A stretch of DNA of 64,000 nt from Lepidodermella squamata (Eukaryota > Gastrotricha). How positions within the stretch are numbered: the stretch's first letter is position 1; each line of letters opens with the position of its first letter. This document shows positions 35,488 to 46,656 of this stretch, piece by piece. The stretch spans positions 2,108,001-2,172,000 of the forward strand of contig JBLDXI010000032.1 of the NCBI GenBank assembly GCA_047495785.1, in the 5' to 3' direction. The notes under the pieces were generated by a model. The model searched no databases and had not been told where the DNA came from. It saw only the letters and a list, made by a program, of their open reading frames with translations. The position numbers and the translations under genes were made by a program.

Positions 35488-35953
35488 TCAGTTGTCGGTG
35501 TCTCGGTTGTCGGAGTCTCGGTTGTCCGAGATTTAATTAATTATTAAATCGAATTATTTGGTCTCGGTTGTCGGTGTCTCGGTTAGCGAAAATAAAATTA
35601 TTTATTTATATTTTGGTCTCGGTTGTCCGGTCTCAGTTGTCGTTTTCTCGGTTGTCGGGTCTCAGTTGTCGTAGAACCATTTTAAAATTTATTATCAATA
35701 TTATTTCAGAAAAAAGTTTATTTTCTCATCTATTTATTTCACAATCCATTAGCTTGTATCCATTTTATTATTTCGTTGCGTTGGTGCATTATCCTTGTCT
35801 TATCGTTCTTTGCGTGGTGGGAAGATAAACTAAGCACATGATCAGATTCATTTCATACCTATACCCATATAAGGCAATGTAGCTTTTTCTGTAATTTGTT
35901 TCTTTTGTTAGTTATTTTAACTTTCATATATTTTTTCAGTCATAGTTAAAATT

Positions 35954-36528
35954 ATGTTCAAGTTTTTTGATGTCACGGTTTTGAACCCTTTGACATGGGG
36001 AAGGAGAATAATCAACAATGTAGATGCTGCCATGCATGACCAAAATGAAGGAATTTGGCTTGGCAAAAAACCGCTTAAAGATTGTGGCATTGGTGTCACC
36101 ATAGCACCGGGCTTTGATTTATTTCATTGGGCAATACTCATCGATGGACAGCTTTACGAAGTCAGAGTTGACAAAGCAAACGGTAGGTATCTATTAATGT
36201 CCATGGCGACAACTACCCCACTATTCGGTATATCTGAATTATTTCGAATTTTCCAGGCGAATACGATACAACTTGTGACCAAACCTACATTGGTAAATTC
36301 AAATGGGTACGGCTGACCCGAACTTGTATACGAACAAAAGCTGAGCTTATCGACAAATGTGAAAGGTCGACGAAGAAATACGCTCTTGTGCCGTATGAAC
36401 TTGGAATGTTGAATGACAAAATGAACTGTCAACAATTTGTTCACATGCTCTATGGCTATGCTGCTGGTATAACAGTATTTAAAGCTACTTGTGAAACCAA
36501 CATTATTTCTGGCAATGCTTTGTTCTAA
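35954..36528 (+). CDS. LRAT/NlpC-P60-like thiol acyltransferase or hydrolase, 166 aa
   Basis: Exons 35954-36182 and 36257-36528 join in frame (167 codons). His58 in DLFHWAILIDGQLYEV and Cys134 in NCQQFVHMLYGYA match the H-box and NC motif of the permuted papain-like LRAT/HRASLS family (family form HWxxY..., NCEHFV), with His before Cys as in that permuted order. The second His of LRAT proteins is not obvious, and there is no C-terminal membrane anchor. Substrate unknown; phospholipid acyl transfer or deamidation are the family precedents. A TTTTTTCAG acceptor-like tract about 14 nt upstream of the ATG could be a trans-splice site. Poly(A) signal at 36825-36830. Located between two MULEs but outside their repeats. 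Confidence 0.65.
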
Positions 36529-36898
36529 TACCTGATGTAATATATATACGATGGTTGTTAAGCGAATAATAACGATACCTTAATGATAGCTACCTGATGA
36601 CTAGCTTGATGGATGGATACTATCTCGGACAGTTAGATTAAGACTCTTTGCTTCGCCCTATATAAACCATCGTCTCTAATATAATACGTTGCTGCTAACA
36701 ACGCTCTGCTGAAAATAGTTCCCACTTTTAATAGCCGCCAGTTACTGAATTTTTTGGATTCAGTTAATCAGTGGATTAACTGCAAGGTTTAATCGTTTGA
36801 ATAGTGCGATGAGAGATGTGTAAAAATAAAGTAAAACGATGAGAGATGCGTAAAATAATGCTCGCTATTTCCATGAGGTATTAATCCCGCTAATATGT
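36529..36898. other. Intergenic, 3' flank of LRAT-like gene
   Basis: No gene; 3' UTR and a tandem pair of gcgatgagagatg(t/c)gtaaaa words at 36805-36855. Confidence 0.4.
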
Positions 36899-37259
36899 CG
36901 CAGGCCATAACGCGCACGCATTTATTTGGCTGTTTAGTCGCGTTTATTTTGTCGCTCGCCATTTCGTCGCCGCTATTATGACGGCGTCCCTTCAGTTTTT
37001 ATCGTTTTGTCGTTTTTATCAGTTGTGTATGAACTTTCGTAATAGATAAGAAATGTTTGTAGGAATTTGGAAAAATGATAAGAAATGTTTTTATTCTTTC
37101 TCTTATTTTATTCATACTCTTGTTAGTAAAGTGAGGAACAAAAGTCTACTTGAGATAGCAACTAGCTGGGACGCCGTCATAATAGCGGCGACGAAATGGC
37201 GAGCGACAAAATAAACGCGACTAAACAGCCAAATAAATGCGTGCGCGTTATGGCCTGCG
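36899..37259. mobile_element. MITE with perfect 92-bp inverted arms
   Basis: 36899-36990 and 37168-37259 are exact reverse complements. Arms contain GTCGC at 13-15 bp intervals. Perfect pairing argues for very recent insertion or gene conversion between arms. No convincing target duplication at the borders. Confidence 0.92.
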
Positions 37260-37663
37260 TTTGAATGAATTTTCAGTCGGCGTAATATTATTATTATTAG
37301 TGTGCGCATATGTTGTGTGTATAACATAAGCGTGATTAAAGCGAGCAACTAACGGGCGGCCTAACTTTCATGACAATTCATTGCTACTAACATTCAATTT
37401 GCGTTACAGGCAGCTCCGATAACTACAAATTTATTGAGACTTGCCGTAAGATAAATCACCAGAATAATATTATTATAACGAGATGAATAAAAAAATTCCC
37501 AACAATTGAAAATGTTGTTCTGTTATTCTTCAGTGCCTGCTATCTAACTTTTCTTCACCGTTCGTCATCGTTGAGCAGAAACCGATTCAAGACACAACGC
37601 CCAAAAATGCATTTATTCGTTCGAACGCAGTAATATTTTATTTCAGTTTCTGCACAAACAATA

Positions 37664-38672
37664 CAGGGTGTCTTTTTTACAGTGGCAATGGAAATTATAC
37701 TGCGTACTGCGCATATCATTCTTTTCTGCAGCTGACCCACTTTTGCGAGTAGTTTTTGCATTCTCTAGGTAATCTGAAATAGCAATTAAACAGCGATGCG
37801 TCGCACTGTCTGGTCATTAGATGATTCACTCATTGTTAAAAAGAGATTGGAGGAATTGAAGAGGACGAAGAACTCGATAAATTTCAGGATTTTCAAAATG
37901 AATTTTCCTAACAGGTCATTTTCACGCGTGCGTACGAAATATTCAATTCAGCTACGTTCGGTGTTCAACATTAGGGCGGCTACAGCAAATAAGGGGATAT
38001 ATTTTCGGCCTAAGTAAAGTTATCATCTACACTCGAACAAGTGAATATTAAGGAATACATTTTCCGGATCTGGATTTTAATCACTTTCGGCTTTGCGACG
38101 AAACCCAAAGCCAAGAAAGATAGCATAGCGACTATACGGGGCGACTTAATTAAATTTTCAAGTAGGAAAACCGTTTACGTTCAAGGTTACAGTGCGAAGA
38201 ACAATATTTAAGCTGGTATTGTGAAGTGGTTCAGCCTTTTTTAAGCTATGATCGCCTTCAGAAAATAAAAACTAAGTTTTCCAACAGCGTTTCTTTGCGC
38301 GCAAACTGTGATTGATGTTTTGAAACAAAATTTATCGTTACAAATATTCTTCCATTTTTCGTTCCATTTTAGCTCTACACTTATTATCTGGAAATTGTTG
38401 CCATTAATTAATGGTTACTTATCGATGCTAAGTAGCAGTAACGGTTACATCGGATTTGAAACGAAAAATATTTGCACCATTCATAAAATTTGCTTAAAAG
38501 TGCAAACGCTTATAGTAAGGCATAAGCCATTATTTGACCCAGAAAATTAAAATAGCAGCACTAACTGGATATCAAATGATGATATGCGCAGTACTCCATA
38601 TAGAAACGTACTTAGTTTGAACGATATTTAATTGCTAAGTAAGATTATTGCCACTGTAAAATGGACGCCCTG
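37664..38672. mobile_element. Tc1/mariner-like non-autonomous element with TA flanks
   Basis: The ends CAGGGTGTCTTTTTTACAGTGG (two words, 37664 onward) and the inverted ccactgtaaaatggacgccctg finishing at 38672 match at about 20 of 23 positions. Both are flanked by TA (37662-37663, 38673-38674). No transposase frame remains in the 1.0 kb interior; short frames at 37796 and 38308 are unrecognised. Confidence 0.78.
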
Positions 38673-38814
38673 TATTAATATTAATATTTATCATGAAAAC
38701 ATTAAAACAAGATCGTAAAACTATACATTTTATTATGTTGTATTTATTATTCGAGAGAAATAATAATAATGATGGTTCAACAATGAAGAATAGATTGGGC
38801 TTGAAAAATTTGTA

Positions 38815-38965
38815 GACCAGATTACGCACAATTGTAGACCACTCAAGGTGGTGCGTAGACCAAAAGGGTGCGCGCGCAGACCAAACGCGACAGCTGTAGA
38901 CCAGCACGCACACTTGTCGACCAAACTGTTAAATTGTAGACCATTCAAAAATTTAATTGTAGACC
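38815..38965. repeat. GTAGACCA-punctuated tract
   Basis: The word GTAGACCA (also GCAGACCA, GTCGACCA) recurs eight times at 14-24 bp spacing with changing spacers, the same style as the arms of neighbouring inverted-repeat elements. No matching inverted arm was found nearby, so it may be a solo end. Confidence 0.7.
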
Positions 38966-38998
38966 AACGTGTATTTCGGCTAATTTTGGCTAATTTCG

Positions 38999-39289
38999 AT
39001 GCCTTTGACGATTTTAAACCTTCAATTATCCTTTGAGCTATCAGGCGAAGAGCTTTCAAGTGAAAAATCGACCGAGGAGCCTTTTACCGCCGAGGCTATA
39101 GAAAATCAGGTTGATGAGGTGGCTGATTGTTTAGAGGCAATCATCAAGCAGATAGTCGAGGCGGACGAGTTGGCCTATAAACAAACCCCACACCATTGGG
39201 TTGAAGTTTTCCGGGGAACTCGATTGCTCGCCGACACCCAGCGAAATCAACAGCAGTGTCCACACTTAATGATCAAGTTAAGCAGCTGA
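38999..39289 (+). CDS. Hypothetical 96-codon ORF
   Basis: Less AT-rich than its flanks and acidic, with the phrase HHWVEVFRGTRLLADTQ. No family recognised. It sits between the GTAGACCA tract and the left end of MULE 2, so it may be a fragment of another element. Weak call. Confidence 0.3.
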   Translation: MPLTILNLQLSFELSGEELSSEKSTEEPFTAEAIENQVDEVADCLEAIIKQIVEADELAYKQTPHHWVEVFRGTRLLADTQRNQQQCPHLMIKLSS

Positions 39290-42200
39290 TTCGCAACGCA
39301 TTTATTGCACCAATCACGCGCAATCCGCCCATTTTATCCAATCTTCAAACAACACGCGCACACGCACGCACCCGCTGCGCACCTCGACACGCACCCCCGC
39401 GCGACGATTTGGTGGTTCTTCCGCACAGCGACTTCCGCGCGCTGGTGTTTGCGCACGAACCTAATCCGCACAGACTTAATCCGCACTGGGTGTTTGCAGA
39501 CATGTCTAGATAGCATTAAATCGTGACTTCACGTGTCATAAAATAATGAAAATAAAACAGATTGAAAAAACTTTGGATGAGCTGATTGATACAGGTGTTA
39601 TGGCCGATCAGAGAGCAGAAAAAGCATATAAAAAGAGAAATAAAGCAGTTCATAATATCAGAGCATTATTTAGCAACTTTTGTCATAAATAATAATTATT
39701 GTCGTACTTTCACCATGAAAAAAACCGGTAAAAAGTCGGACAACTTGGACCGAGTTAACGAGCTGGCGGCGGAGCTCGACAAATGCATGGGTCGCTTCAA
39801 TGTCGAGAATTGCATTAATTGCAAAAATCCCAGAGGGGATTGTGTGGACCTGAAACGGTGCCAATCCTGCTTTGAGGAGCGGGTGCGAGAGGTCGAGGAG
39901 ATTTTGTGCATTTTTTTGAATCTGATAAGTAGTAAAATCGTGCATTCTAACGAGAAAAATAGACAAATAAAACATGTGATTTATTATTTACTGAACTTTT
40001 TGTTGTAATAGCGATAGCCGAACCAATAACGGCAGCTACAACTGAGATATTGCCTGATTTTCAACCTGAGCTATCACCTCCAATCGAGCGCGGCCGAGGA
40101 AGACCGCGGAAAAATGGTGTGTAAAAACGTGAAAATGGGTTTTTTCCTAATTCTTGTTCTCATTATCTAGGTCCAAAAATGACTGATCCCGTTCATCAAC
40201 CGATTTTGCGAGACATGACGCCTGTTTCGTTACCGCCCACGCCGCCGCCTCGTGAGCCGGAAACACCCCCGCCTCCGTTAGAAGATCAAAGCCCGCCACT
40301 GTTACCCGCGAGACCGCCGCCTTTACCTCCTCGTCCACAAACGTTGCGATCCGAGAAGTTGCCAGCTACTCCCTACGAAAACTTACCCCAAGTTACCGAG
40401 CAGGAAGCAAACGCTACAGCAGCCGACCAGAATTTAGATGTAATAAGATTTTTCAGAATTTTTACCTTAATTTTAGAAATTTAAAATTGATAATTTTAAT
40501 CATTAAATCCAATCTGAATTTTAAATTTAAATTTCTATTATTTTTTGGGAATTTTAAATAACTTCTTATGCATTTTCAGCAGAAAAGGAAAGAGTTGCCT
40601 CTCGATCGAAACGTCTACCGCTTCGCGAATACGAAGGGCACGCCTTCTATTGGATGCCGTGGTTATGTCTACCGTTTCGTACTCGGCCGTAACGCGTGGC
40701 GTTGCTCGCACTGCTCGGCCCTGCTCCTTCTCGATTGCGATGACAACTTTGCTGGCGTCAAGAATAACCACACAGATCTGCCGAACTATGAGGTTGTTGC
40801 TGCTGAAGTCACGCGGGCTGAAATGCGACGACGGGTCGAGCTCGAACCGAACACCTCGATAAGAGAAATCTATGACTCTGAAACAGCTAAATTGAACGAT
40901 GGCCCTTATCCAGCCGCCCAGCTACTCATCCCCGACTTCGCAGACTGTTCGAAGACTCTGTACGCTCGTCGAAGGCAGCATGAGCCGGCAAATCCGACTA
41001 CAACGCTCGACTATTTCGACGCAATTTCTGTTGCCGAAAGCGAAGGGCCTGAAAACCGCGCGTACAAGTTCACCCTCAACTCGGTTGGGCAAAAGTTTTT
41101 GCGGACATTCACTTTGCTGGCCAACATCGGCATTTTCGCCTTGTTCGCAACTGATGCTGATATTGTTCGCCTCGGCCATTCGGAACGCTGGTTCGTTGAT
41201 GGGACCTTCTCAATTGTGCCAAATGATTTATTTTATCAATTGTTTACTATTCATGCCTTGATAAATGGCGCTATTTTACCCTGTGCTTATGTTCTCATGT
41301 CAAATAAGTATTCGCGCCTTTATGAAAACGTCTTGCTATATTTGAAGAGGGAAATTACCTCTATTCTTGGCCATCCTCCTCGCTTGCGTGAAATAACCTG
41401 TGATTTCGAAAGTGGACTATTGCGGGCTATTAGGATTGTTTTCCATCATGTTGCAATCATTGGTTGTCTATTTCACTTTAAACAGGCCCTATTCAAATGG
41501 GTTTGCGCTCATGGGTTGAAAATTGCTTGGAGTAATAGTACATGGAGTGATGACTCGCTTTATCAGCGCCCACTATCAGTCAGCAAAGGGTGAGTGGCGC
41601 AGTGGGGCGCCCGCATTGTTCTCGCTGCATCATGACCTTTTGCGCGCACACATTTTTTAAACATCAACGCGTTATTTCTCCGGAACCGTGCATCGCATTG
41701 ACACCGTTTTTTGATGTAGGGATAGAGTTAATGATTATCTATCACTATACCAAATTTTATGAAGGTATGATTTACCGTTGAGATATAAACGGTACCACAA
41801 GTTTTTGCATTGCGCGGCAGCATTGAAAACACAGGCGCGCGCGAATTTTCACATTTGCTCCACAGTCCTGGGTCAGAATGAAGTAATTTTTAGATGTAGG
41901 GATGCGTCACATTGTCTATTACCTTCATTCCAAAGCCCAACTCAATATCATAAAAAAATGGCGAAGAAAATGGTACCAACGTGCTGTCGTTTCCTCATCT
42001 CGCGCGCGCGAGTGAGGCAGGCGGCGGGCCCCCCGTCGTGCGCGCGATATGATCTCTATAATAGGCGAGTCATCACTCCATGTCTATTCCTCCAAGGAAA
42101 ATTGCCTATCTAAACCCGAGCGGCTTTGTGCGTAAGACGGTGAGACGTGTTATGTGTTTACCTCTGCTACCTGTCGACATGGTTCGCCCGGCATTTGCTG

Positions 42201-43222
42201 CCATTTTCTCTGAAGTTAAGGCTACGCCGGATAATGTTAAGCTAGTCGAATTCCTTACTTATTTCGAAAACTTTTGGCTTAATACGCTTGATCTTGCTAT
42301 TTGCAATGTGTATCGCCGGGACATCAGAACGAATAACATTGTAGAAGGTGAGTATTTTGTGTATAATTAATGCTTATTTATTTCCACTTTGTCACTCTAG
42401 GGTGGAACTCCCGTATCAGCAAAATTGCGAAGAAAGTCCACCTCAATATTTGGCGATTTTCAGCTTTGCTAATCCGGGAAGAAGCCGTCACCCGTCGCGA
42501 CTGGGCTCGAGTCGATGCGAGAACGTACAAAACCAGGTCAAGCAAAAAGTTTCAGCGACTCAACGTCTCAATGCAACGGCTCTGGGAGGATCTCGAGGCG
42601 GGCAAGATCGGATTCATGGACTTCCTGGACGCGTGCGCCGCCAACATGACCGACATCGCCTTAGTCTTTCCTCAGGAGGTGAAAGTTGCTGAGTTCTACA
42701 ACGGCCACCACGAGACTGATGCCGGTGATAATGACGAGGTCAATTTCTATTTGCCGATTGAGCTCGACGATTGATTTAATGTATTGGATTGATTTTTTTC
42801 GTGCATGTTAACCGTAATCTAATAAATAAACAGAGTGCGCGGAAACACCATGTGTGCAAATACCTTGTGCGGAAAATTTTTGTGCGGATGTTTACCGTGC
42901 GGATTTAGCCGCGCGGAAGTACCAACACACCCGCGCGACGTCTGAGACAGTTTGCCGTGTTTTACAGCCGACGGATCAAGGGATTATCTGTATTGGAGTG
43001 TTTACACGCCGGTTTAGCTACTAGCTGCGTGAATAAGAGCTACGGACCGTGTCCGGTCATTGAACTGGGTCGCCATGAATGCGCTACCTACAACTGCAAC
43101 AACAAATCAACAGCTACAACTTATCCTAGGATTTTTTAAGAAATCAGCAATTTGCGATATTATTATAGGACTAATTTCAAGTGATCGGAATTGAAAGATG
43201 CGTCGACCGCCGGGCCGCGTAA
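39290..43222. mobile_element. MULE transposon 2, about 3.9 kb
   Basis: Defined by its transposase gene and by end segments that recur (reverse-complemented) in the derivative at 19133-19800. The left subterminal region (39400-39510) and right subterminal region (42830-42930) both carry TCCGCAC / GTGCGGA words at irregular 12-20 bp spacing, in inverted orientation, rather than a uniform TIR. Exact termini and target duplication were not resolved. Confidence 0.65.
39715..42774 (+). CDS. MULE-family transposase, six exons, 740 aa, apparently intact
   Basis: Exons 39715-39928, 40012-40116, 40171-40439, 40580-41589, 42097-42347 and 42401-42774 give 741 codons without a stop. The N-terminus has a Cys cluster (CINCKNPRGDC..CQSC), then an AT-hook (RGRGRPRKNG), a proline-rich stretch, and a FLYWCH-like zinc module (RGYVYRFV, AWRCSHC, NNHTD). 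The DDE core follows: WFVDGTFSIVP, EITCDFESGLLRAI, GCLFHFKQALFK and TNNIVEGWNSRI (probable final Glu). The 507-nt intron 4 is ten times longer than its fellows but splices in frame (donor AAAGG^GTGAGT, acceptor CCAAG^GAAA). A 48-codon frame at 39547-39693 just upstream is of unknown status. Confidence 0.85.
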
Positions 43223-43325
43223 AAATCAAATATTTTAAAATATATAAAATTTAATAAAAAAATAAAAAAAAATATTTCTAAAAAATATATTTTAAAATTG
43301 GGTCGTTATATTCCTGCTTGAATAA

Positions 43326-43852
43326 GTACGCGTTTTTTTATATTCATACTTAAATAAGTACGCATTTTTTGATATTCGTACTTAAATAAGTACGCGTTAT
43401 TTGATATTCGTACTTAAGCGGCTTTCCGCTTACGTAATATTCGAAATTTTTCGACCATAATATTTAGCTTTTAAAACTGAGTAAGAATCATATCTCACCC
43501 AGGAAGCTGAGATAACTTGGACTTGTCAAATTTGATGGCAAAATCTGGAGTTTCTCCCTATTTTCATCAAGTTGGATCTAAGGTTCAGGACCTTTTAGGT
43601 TTCCAACCCTAATTTCATGTTTTTGGATGCAAATTTGACAAGTCCAAGTTATCTCAGCTTCCTGGGTGAGATATGATTCTTACTCAGTTTTAAAAGCTGA
43701 ATATTATGGTCGAAAAATTTCGAATATTACGTAAGCGGAAAGCCGCTTAAGTACGAATATCAAATAACGCGTACTTATTTAAGTACGAATATCAAAAAAT
43801 GCGTACTTATTTAAGTATGAATATCAAAAAACGCGTACTTATTTAAGTACGA
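43326..43852. mobile_element. Foldback element with 30-bp tandem repeats in both arms
   Basis: Arms of more than 200 bp (43326-43541 and 43631-43852) are almost perfectly complementary. Each outer half consists of three to four copies of acttaaataagtacgcgttt plus ttgatattcgt. The loop of about 90 bp is unique. It lies in an AT-rich stretch whose right border tatattccggttttactata is shared with 29675-29700. Confidence 0.88.
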
Positions 43853-43860
43853 ATATCCAC

Positions 43861-44626
43861 TCCGTTTAAAATTTAATAAAAAATATATAAGAAAATTTGA
43901 ATGAAAATATATAAGAAATTTTTTAATATAAGAAAAATAAAATATAAAAATATTTTTAAAAACGACTTTATATTCCGGTTTTACTATACTACTTTTCATA
44001 TATATTTTTTCGTAAAATGTAAGCTGGATGCATAAAGGAAATGCTAAAAGACTAGTTCTTGGCTTACCTATAAATAACAGCAGTGGGGTCCGAATTCGCA
44101 GTCATTTTTTTTCCGCTTGAGGACGGTTTATGATGAAGTGCCAGAACCCAAAAATCAAACTTTGCCAAAACCCGAAACTCATCCTTACCCGAATCCTAGC
44201 CCTAGCCTTTAAACCTAACCCTAACTACTGAACTTCGTTTCATGATAAAAAGCGCAATTTAATTTTTTATGAAAATATGTATGAAAGAACACTTCGAATT
44301 ATTTTTTGGATTTTAGAATTGGTCGTACTCCAGGTCAACCAGCTGGTTTTAGTGTACCAGGTATTTTATGAATAGGTAACGCGTGAAACGGAAATGAACT
44401 CGTCGTGTAAACAGCGGCCAATTTGGTATTTTTTATACATTTTAATTAGCCGTCATCCAAATTAAACCGCCCAAGTCACCAGAGTTACATACCTATTCCA
44501 GCTTAAAATAAATTTCCAACAACAAACGAGACAATTTCGCTATTACAAACTTGGTTTGATTTTTTTCCGAAATTATGTATTATATTATAATTAAATATCA
44601 TTAAATTCGCAGATTGATCATAAATT
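43861..44626. other. Intergenic
   Basis: AT-rich with repeat borders; a degenerate cctagccctagcc..aacctaaccctaacta stretch at 44195-44230 resembles decayed telomeric repeat on the C-rich strand. Upstream region of the 44627 gene; acceptor-like ttcgcag at 44605-44611. Confidence 0.4.
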
Positions 44627-44866
44627 ATGGGCTTCCGTCCTCCTATTTGGTGCATTGTTTTGCTGATCGCTTTATCAGCCGTTATCTCTTCAGCTCTGAC
44701 GTATATCACCCTGCTGGCGACTTCCGAATGCTGGCGCGGTTGCGCATTCTCACCAGACGAGTGTTTAAAAGCGTGTTGGAAAACGCACTGGGCGAGCTGT
44801 GAAGACGGACCTGATACCTGCGCCTCTCTCGGCTTCCAGTGGCTCCAAAGTGGTGCCAACAATTAA
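44627..44866 (+). CDS. Small membrane protein with Cys-rich tail, CWKTHWASC family (copy 1), 79 aa
   Basis: A single-exon 79-residue protein with a hydrophobic segment at residues 7-31 (signal anchor or signal peptide). It is followed by CWRGC-x6-C-x3-CWKTHWASC-x6-C with seven or more Cys, likely disulfide-bonded and extracellular. It shares CWRGC and CWKTHWASC with the gene at 46093. Function unknown. Poly(A) signal at 44924-44929. Confidence 0.72.
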   Translation: MGFRPPIWCIVLLIALSAVISSALTYITLLATSECWRGCAFSPDECLKACWKTHWASCEDGPDTCASLGFQWLQSGANN

Positions 44867-46092
44867 TATATACACAACCCCATAAAAATATTGATTTATT
44901 TATTTTGAGTCAAATCAAGTGAAAATAAATAGCGTTTGATTTTAATATTTTTCATATTAGGTTATACGGGTTTATTATTATTAGTTCCGCCTTAATTATT
45001 ATCATTATTGAGGCAGATATTAATTTCTATATAGGACGTACCGCGGCGAAACATGCGCGTGCGTTGCAATAACTGTTGTTGCTCGATGAGTAATATAACA
45101 AGAAAAATACAACCCCCTACTTACCTATAGGCATAGGTATAGCCGTAACTGATGATGGTTGTCTTAAGTAGAGACTTCTATAATATCATGGCGCAATTGC
45201 ATATCAAGCTGGAAAGACGTGTATTTTATTGTTATACATATTACAACAATGATTAACATTCGATTTTTACATATATTTGCACCGCCAGAGTTTTGAATAC
45301 CTACCTATACGTGTGGCGATACCCACCGGTAATGCGCTGCCTTAATAATATAATTTTTGGCACTCGCAGCCGATCGGCGATACGCGCGATGTATCAGCCT
45401 CTCGACATGATGCCTTCGAAGAATGTATAATATACGAAACAGCCTGCCATATTAAGCGAGCGTAGGCGCTTTATAATATGTTATTCCATCGATGGCTAGA
45501 CGCAACTCTTCTTCACGTATCAGTTCCTATAATATAGGTATATTTTCGCCCGATTGTGTTAGGGTTGTTGATGTTGGAAGTAATTTCTATAAACGATTTT
45601 CTGCGCCTTTCGTGATCACCCTAATTCACCTTTTTAATTCACTTGGCAATTACAATCGCTCATTTTGGGAAATAATATTTAGCGCGACCAATGGACACCC
45701 TGAATTTCCTCAAAAAATCTCGACGGTGTCTTCCTTAAAATCTCATTTTTTCATTGCGATGCCTAACCGATCGATTTCGAGTATCGATTTTACAAATCAG
45801 TGATTTCTTCGAAATCAGAAGCCAACATTTACTATATTTCTCAGAGAATCGGTTAGCTAAAATAAAATATCCTAGGGAATTACTATTGATTGTGAAAGGA
45901 CTAGGTCAAAAACGCAAAAAATCGGGGAACTTGGATTTTAGACCTAATAATAATATCGCCCATGTCCTAGTTACGTGGTGCGTATTTAATTAAAAAAAAA
46001 TTGAATTTTTTTGGTCCTCCTTAATATTCGGAATGAAATCAATTTTTTCCATTTTTATAGATTTAGTCGAATAATTTTGTTGAAATTTTTAA
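44867..46092. other. Intergenic between paralogues
   Basis: No gene seen. 45690-45700 has a lone ggacaccctg, like the inner end of a Tc1/mariner terminus. The other frames (for example 45492-45803) show no motifs. Confidence 0.35.
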
Positions 46093-46311
46093 ATGGCGCG
46101 TTGCTGTGCGGTGGTAATCGGAAGTTCTCTTGGCGCGCTTCTCGTAATCGCCATAATCGTCTACATCATCCTAATGCTGACATCGCCGTGTTGGCGCGGC
46201 TGCAGCGACGGCATCAACTGCATCGGCCACTGTTGGAAGACCCACTGGGCGAGCTGTGACCAGGGCGTTAAAACCTGCGTCGCACTAATGGGCGCTGGCA
46301 AGGTGCTGTAA
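46093..46311 (+). CDS. Small membrane protein, CWKTHWASC family (copy 2), 72 aa
   Basis: Paralogue of 44627-44866: Cys pair at the N-terminus (MARCC), a transmembrane run at residues 6-30, then SPCWRGC-x5-C-x3-CWKTHWASC-x5-TC. Single exon. The exact retention of CWKTHWASC, while the membrane part and spacing differ, suggests selection on the Cys-rich ectodomain. No family recognised. Confidence 0.72.
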   Translation: MARCCAVVIGSSLGALLVIAIIVYIILMLTSPCWRGCSDGINCIGHCWKTHWASCDQGVKTCVALMGAGKVL

Positions 46312-46656
46312 AAAATACGATGACTACTATATACATCCTCAATCTGGTCAAGCAAATATCTATGCAATTTAAAAATTTAATTATAATTTAAAAAATAATT
46401 ATTAATTATGTTATTTTAATATTTAGCGAAATTATAACAATAATTTGAGGAATGAATAAAAATAAATAAATTCTGATTTCGAGAATTGGAATTGACATGC
46501 AAAAAACCCGGACTTGTTTTTTTCTTTCCCGTAAAAGCTCGTGTTTTTCCGCAACATTCGCGTGCCTACTCGGATTTATTAATGAAGGGTCAACGGCGCA
46601 TTTTCGAGGCCACGTCTTAAATTTTATCCACAAACCACTTTTTTTTTATATAACAA

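Larger units (their letters stand above)
31061..35678. mobile_element. MULE transposon 1, 4.6 kb, long punctuated TIRs, 8-bp target duplication
   Basis: The arms (31061-31280 and 35463-35678) are near-perfect inverted copies of about 215 bp, made of the word CCGACAACTGAGACC (or cgacaaccgagac) repeated with AT-rich spacers. Flanks attttaaa at 31053-31060 and 35679-35686 make an 8-bp direct duplication, though of simple sequence. It encodes the minus-strand RING-FLYWCH-MULE protein (32643-35487). A third copy of the arm at 32149-32243 points the same way as the right arm, so 31061-32243 could itself be a smaller element nested or fused at the left end. Confidence 0.85.

Noticed and set aside
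41590-42096. Insertion disrupting the second MULE transposase
   Set aside because: The apparent stop TGA lies just past a good donor (GG^GTGAGT), and joining to 42097 restores frame, so it is a long intron.
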